Assembly (NCBI GenBank): GCA_003242115.1
Contig: QBMP01000227.1
Location: forward strand, 1 to 7,366
DNA: 7,366 nt
Direction: 5' to 3'
DNA from: Phormidesmis priestleyi
Lineage (GTDB): Bacteria > Cyanobacteriota > Cyanobacteriia > Phormidesmidales > Phormidesmidaceae
Shown here: positions 6,787 through 7,366 of the stretch, piece by piece
Position numbering within the stretch: the stretch's first letter is position 1
How the letters are laid out: the number at the start of each line of letters is the position of its first letter
Notes under the pieces: model-generated
What the model saw: the letters and a program-made list of their open reading frames with translations, nothing else
Database searches by the model: none
Told to the model about the DNA's origin: nothing
Position numbers and translations under genes: made by a program

Positions 6787-7170
6787 CTAAAGCAATCTTT
6801 CGAGCTGCCGCCGAATTCGATCCATCTCGTCATCAGCGGCTGATCGCGTAGGTTGAGCCGGTTCGTCACTCGAATCTGCGTCAGGGTTCCAGAGCGTTTT
6901 TTCCACCATGTTTTCAACCGGCGTCACTAGCTCACCTTCAGGCACAAACACCGGCTCATAGCCTGCATCTTCACAGATTTCTTCAATTTCTTCTCGATCC
7001 ATTTTTTCGATGGTGGGCGGCGGGCTATCTTGCGCTTCTAGCAAAATGCCGAAGCGAATGGCGTCATCTTCGGATTCAAACATCAGCACCTGATGGCGAT
7101 CGCCGATCCGAATCGAATGAATCCCCTCATTTTCAGTGCCGACATTGAACAAAACGACATAGACAAACAT
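6787..7170 (-). CDS. DUF3110 domain protein, function unknown
   Basis: A 127-aa protein that I recognise as a DUF3110 member, a small family of cyanobacteria and plastid-bearing plants with no established function. The N-terminal half (1-75) holds the conserved domain, with MFVYVVLFNVGTENEGIHSI at the start and an FESEDDAIRFGILLEAQ segment (31-47) that suggests an alpha/beta fold. An acidic region follows, low in complexity around 96-115 (DADSSDEPAQPTRSAADDE), then a short charged helix, DRIRRQLERLL, at the C-terminus. No signal peptide or membrane segment is evident. The protein is strongly acidic overall. The ATG at 7170 starts the conserved domain directly, but no Shine-Dalgarno precedes it. 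murQ follows after 37 nt on the same strand, so the two are probably co-transcribed, though this need not mean a shared role. Family call is fairly sure; role unknown. Confidence 0.85.
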   Translation of the reverse strand: MFVYVVLFNVGTENEGIHSIRIGDRHQVLMFESEDDAIRFGILLEAQDSPPPTIEKMDREEIEEICEDAGYEPVFVPEGELVTPVENMVEKTLWNPDADSSDEPAQPTRSAADDEMDRIRRQLERLL

Positions 7171-7196
7171 GGTGGTTAACAGCCTGTAGGTAGGTC

Positions 7197-7210
7197 AGTT
7201 TAACTAAACT
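7197..7210. promoter_or_regulatory. 6-2-6 dyad upstream of the DUF3110-murQ unit
   Basis: AGTTTA-AC-TAAACT is a perfect inverted repeat 26 nt upstream of the DUF3110 ATG, where a promoter or operator is expected. On the - strand its TAAACT half matches the -10 consensus at 4 of 6 positions, but I see no good -35 at the right distance. It is a possible regulator site only. Confidence 0.3.
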
Positions 7211-7235
7211 TGACGATGTAACAGCATTGCCGAAT

Positions 7236-7346
7236 GCCCCCGTCCCCAATTCTGGGGCTCTGAAGCAAGATGCACCAAATCGTTTCTGGCTGAGCGCTCG
7301 GTGTTTTTTATCCAGCGACCTCCCCCAGAATTGGGGGTCGGGGGGC
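7236..7346. mobile_element. MITE-like element with terminal inverted repeats and 4-bp flanking direct repeats
   Basis: The left end (7236-7257) begins GCCCCCGTCCCCAATT and the right end (7323-7346) is its near-perfect reverse complement, ending GGGGGTCGGGGGGC; the arms are 22 and 24 bp with small length differences in the G/C runs. GAAT flanks both sides (7232-7235 and 7347-7350), as a target-site duplication would. The 65-bp interior has no coding capacity and includes the palindrome GAGCGCTC. Repeats built on CCCCCAATTCTGGGG are scattered through many cyanobacterial genomes, as I recall. It could be a non-autonomous transposable element or a dispersed hairpin repeat. It lies 65 bp upstream of the DUF3110 start. 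Confidence 0.6.
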
Positions 7347-7366
7347 GAATGCAGTGAGTTTGCTGT

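Larger units (their letters stand above)
333..7103. repeat. HIP1 octamers (GCGATCGC), 13 dispersed copies
   Basis: Exact copies begin at 333, 427, 626, 889, 1169, 2601, 3003, 4756, 5416, 5685, 5902, 6036 and 7096, about one per 570 bp. A random sequence of even composition would give about one per 65 kb. This over-representation is the known HIP1 signature of many cyanobacteria. Five lie in the helicase and none in tldD. Confidence 0.95.

Noticed and set aside
6750..6917. N-terminal extension of MurQ of 56 residues
   Set aside because: It overlaps the 3' end of the DUF3110 gene in another frame and has no resemblance to MurQ; the family starts near the ATG at 6749.

Overview
The window looks like a piece of cyanobacterial chromosome. 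It holds 13 perfect copies of the palindrome GCGATCGC (HIP1) in 7.4 kb, a signature of many cyanobacteria. It also carries a DUF3110 gene, a family I know mainly from cyanobacteria and plants, and proteins that read like cyanobacterial homologues. A Leptolyngbya/Phormidesmis-like filamentous lineage is a guess; the phylum-level call is firm.

Layout, left to right: (1) the C-terminal two thirds of a UvrD/Rep-type superfamily 1 helicase on +, whose reading frame stays open to the left edge, so the 5' end lies outside the window; (2) a convergent gap with a hairpin; (3) a tldD-pmbA pair on -, tldD being upstream in transcription, encoding the two halves of the TldD/TldE metalloprotease; (4) a repeat-rich, apparently non-coding stretch of about 490 bp; (5) a YiiM-like MOSC-domain gene on +, with a clear Shine-Dalgarno and a GTG start; (6) a convergent gap with a strong hairpin that covers the murQ stop codon; (7) a DUF3110 gene followed by murQ (MurNAc-6-phosphate etherase) on -, probably co-transcribed; (8) at the right edge, an element of about 111 bp with terminal inverted repeats and 4-bp flanking direct repeats, resembling a MITE.

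The genes are mostly housekeeping: peptide maturation or proteolysis (TldD/PmbA), cell-wall recycling (MurQ), probable molybdenum-cofactor-linked detoxification (MOSC) and nucleic-acid unwinding. Apart from tldD with pmbA, and perhaps DUF3110 with murQ, nothing ties them into one pathway. I do not see a convincing new multi-gene system. The less ordinary features are the non-coding ones: the MITE-like element, several tandem-repeat blocks with periods of 9, 12 and 15 bp around the MOSC gene, two 6-2-6 dyads just upstream of start codons, and the helicase whose missing N-terminus may carry a RelE-like domain.
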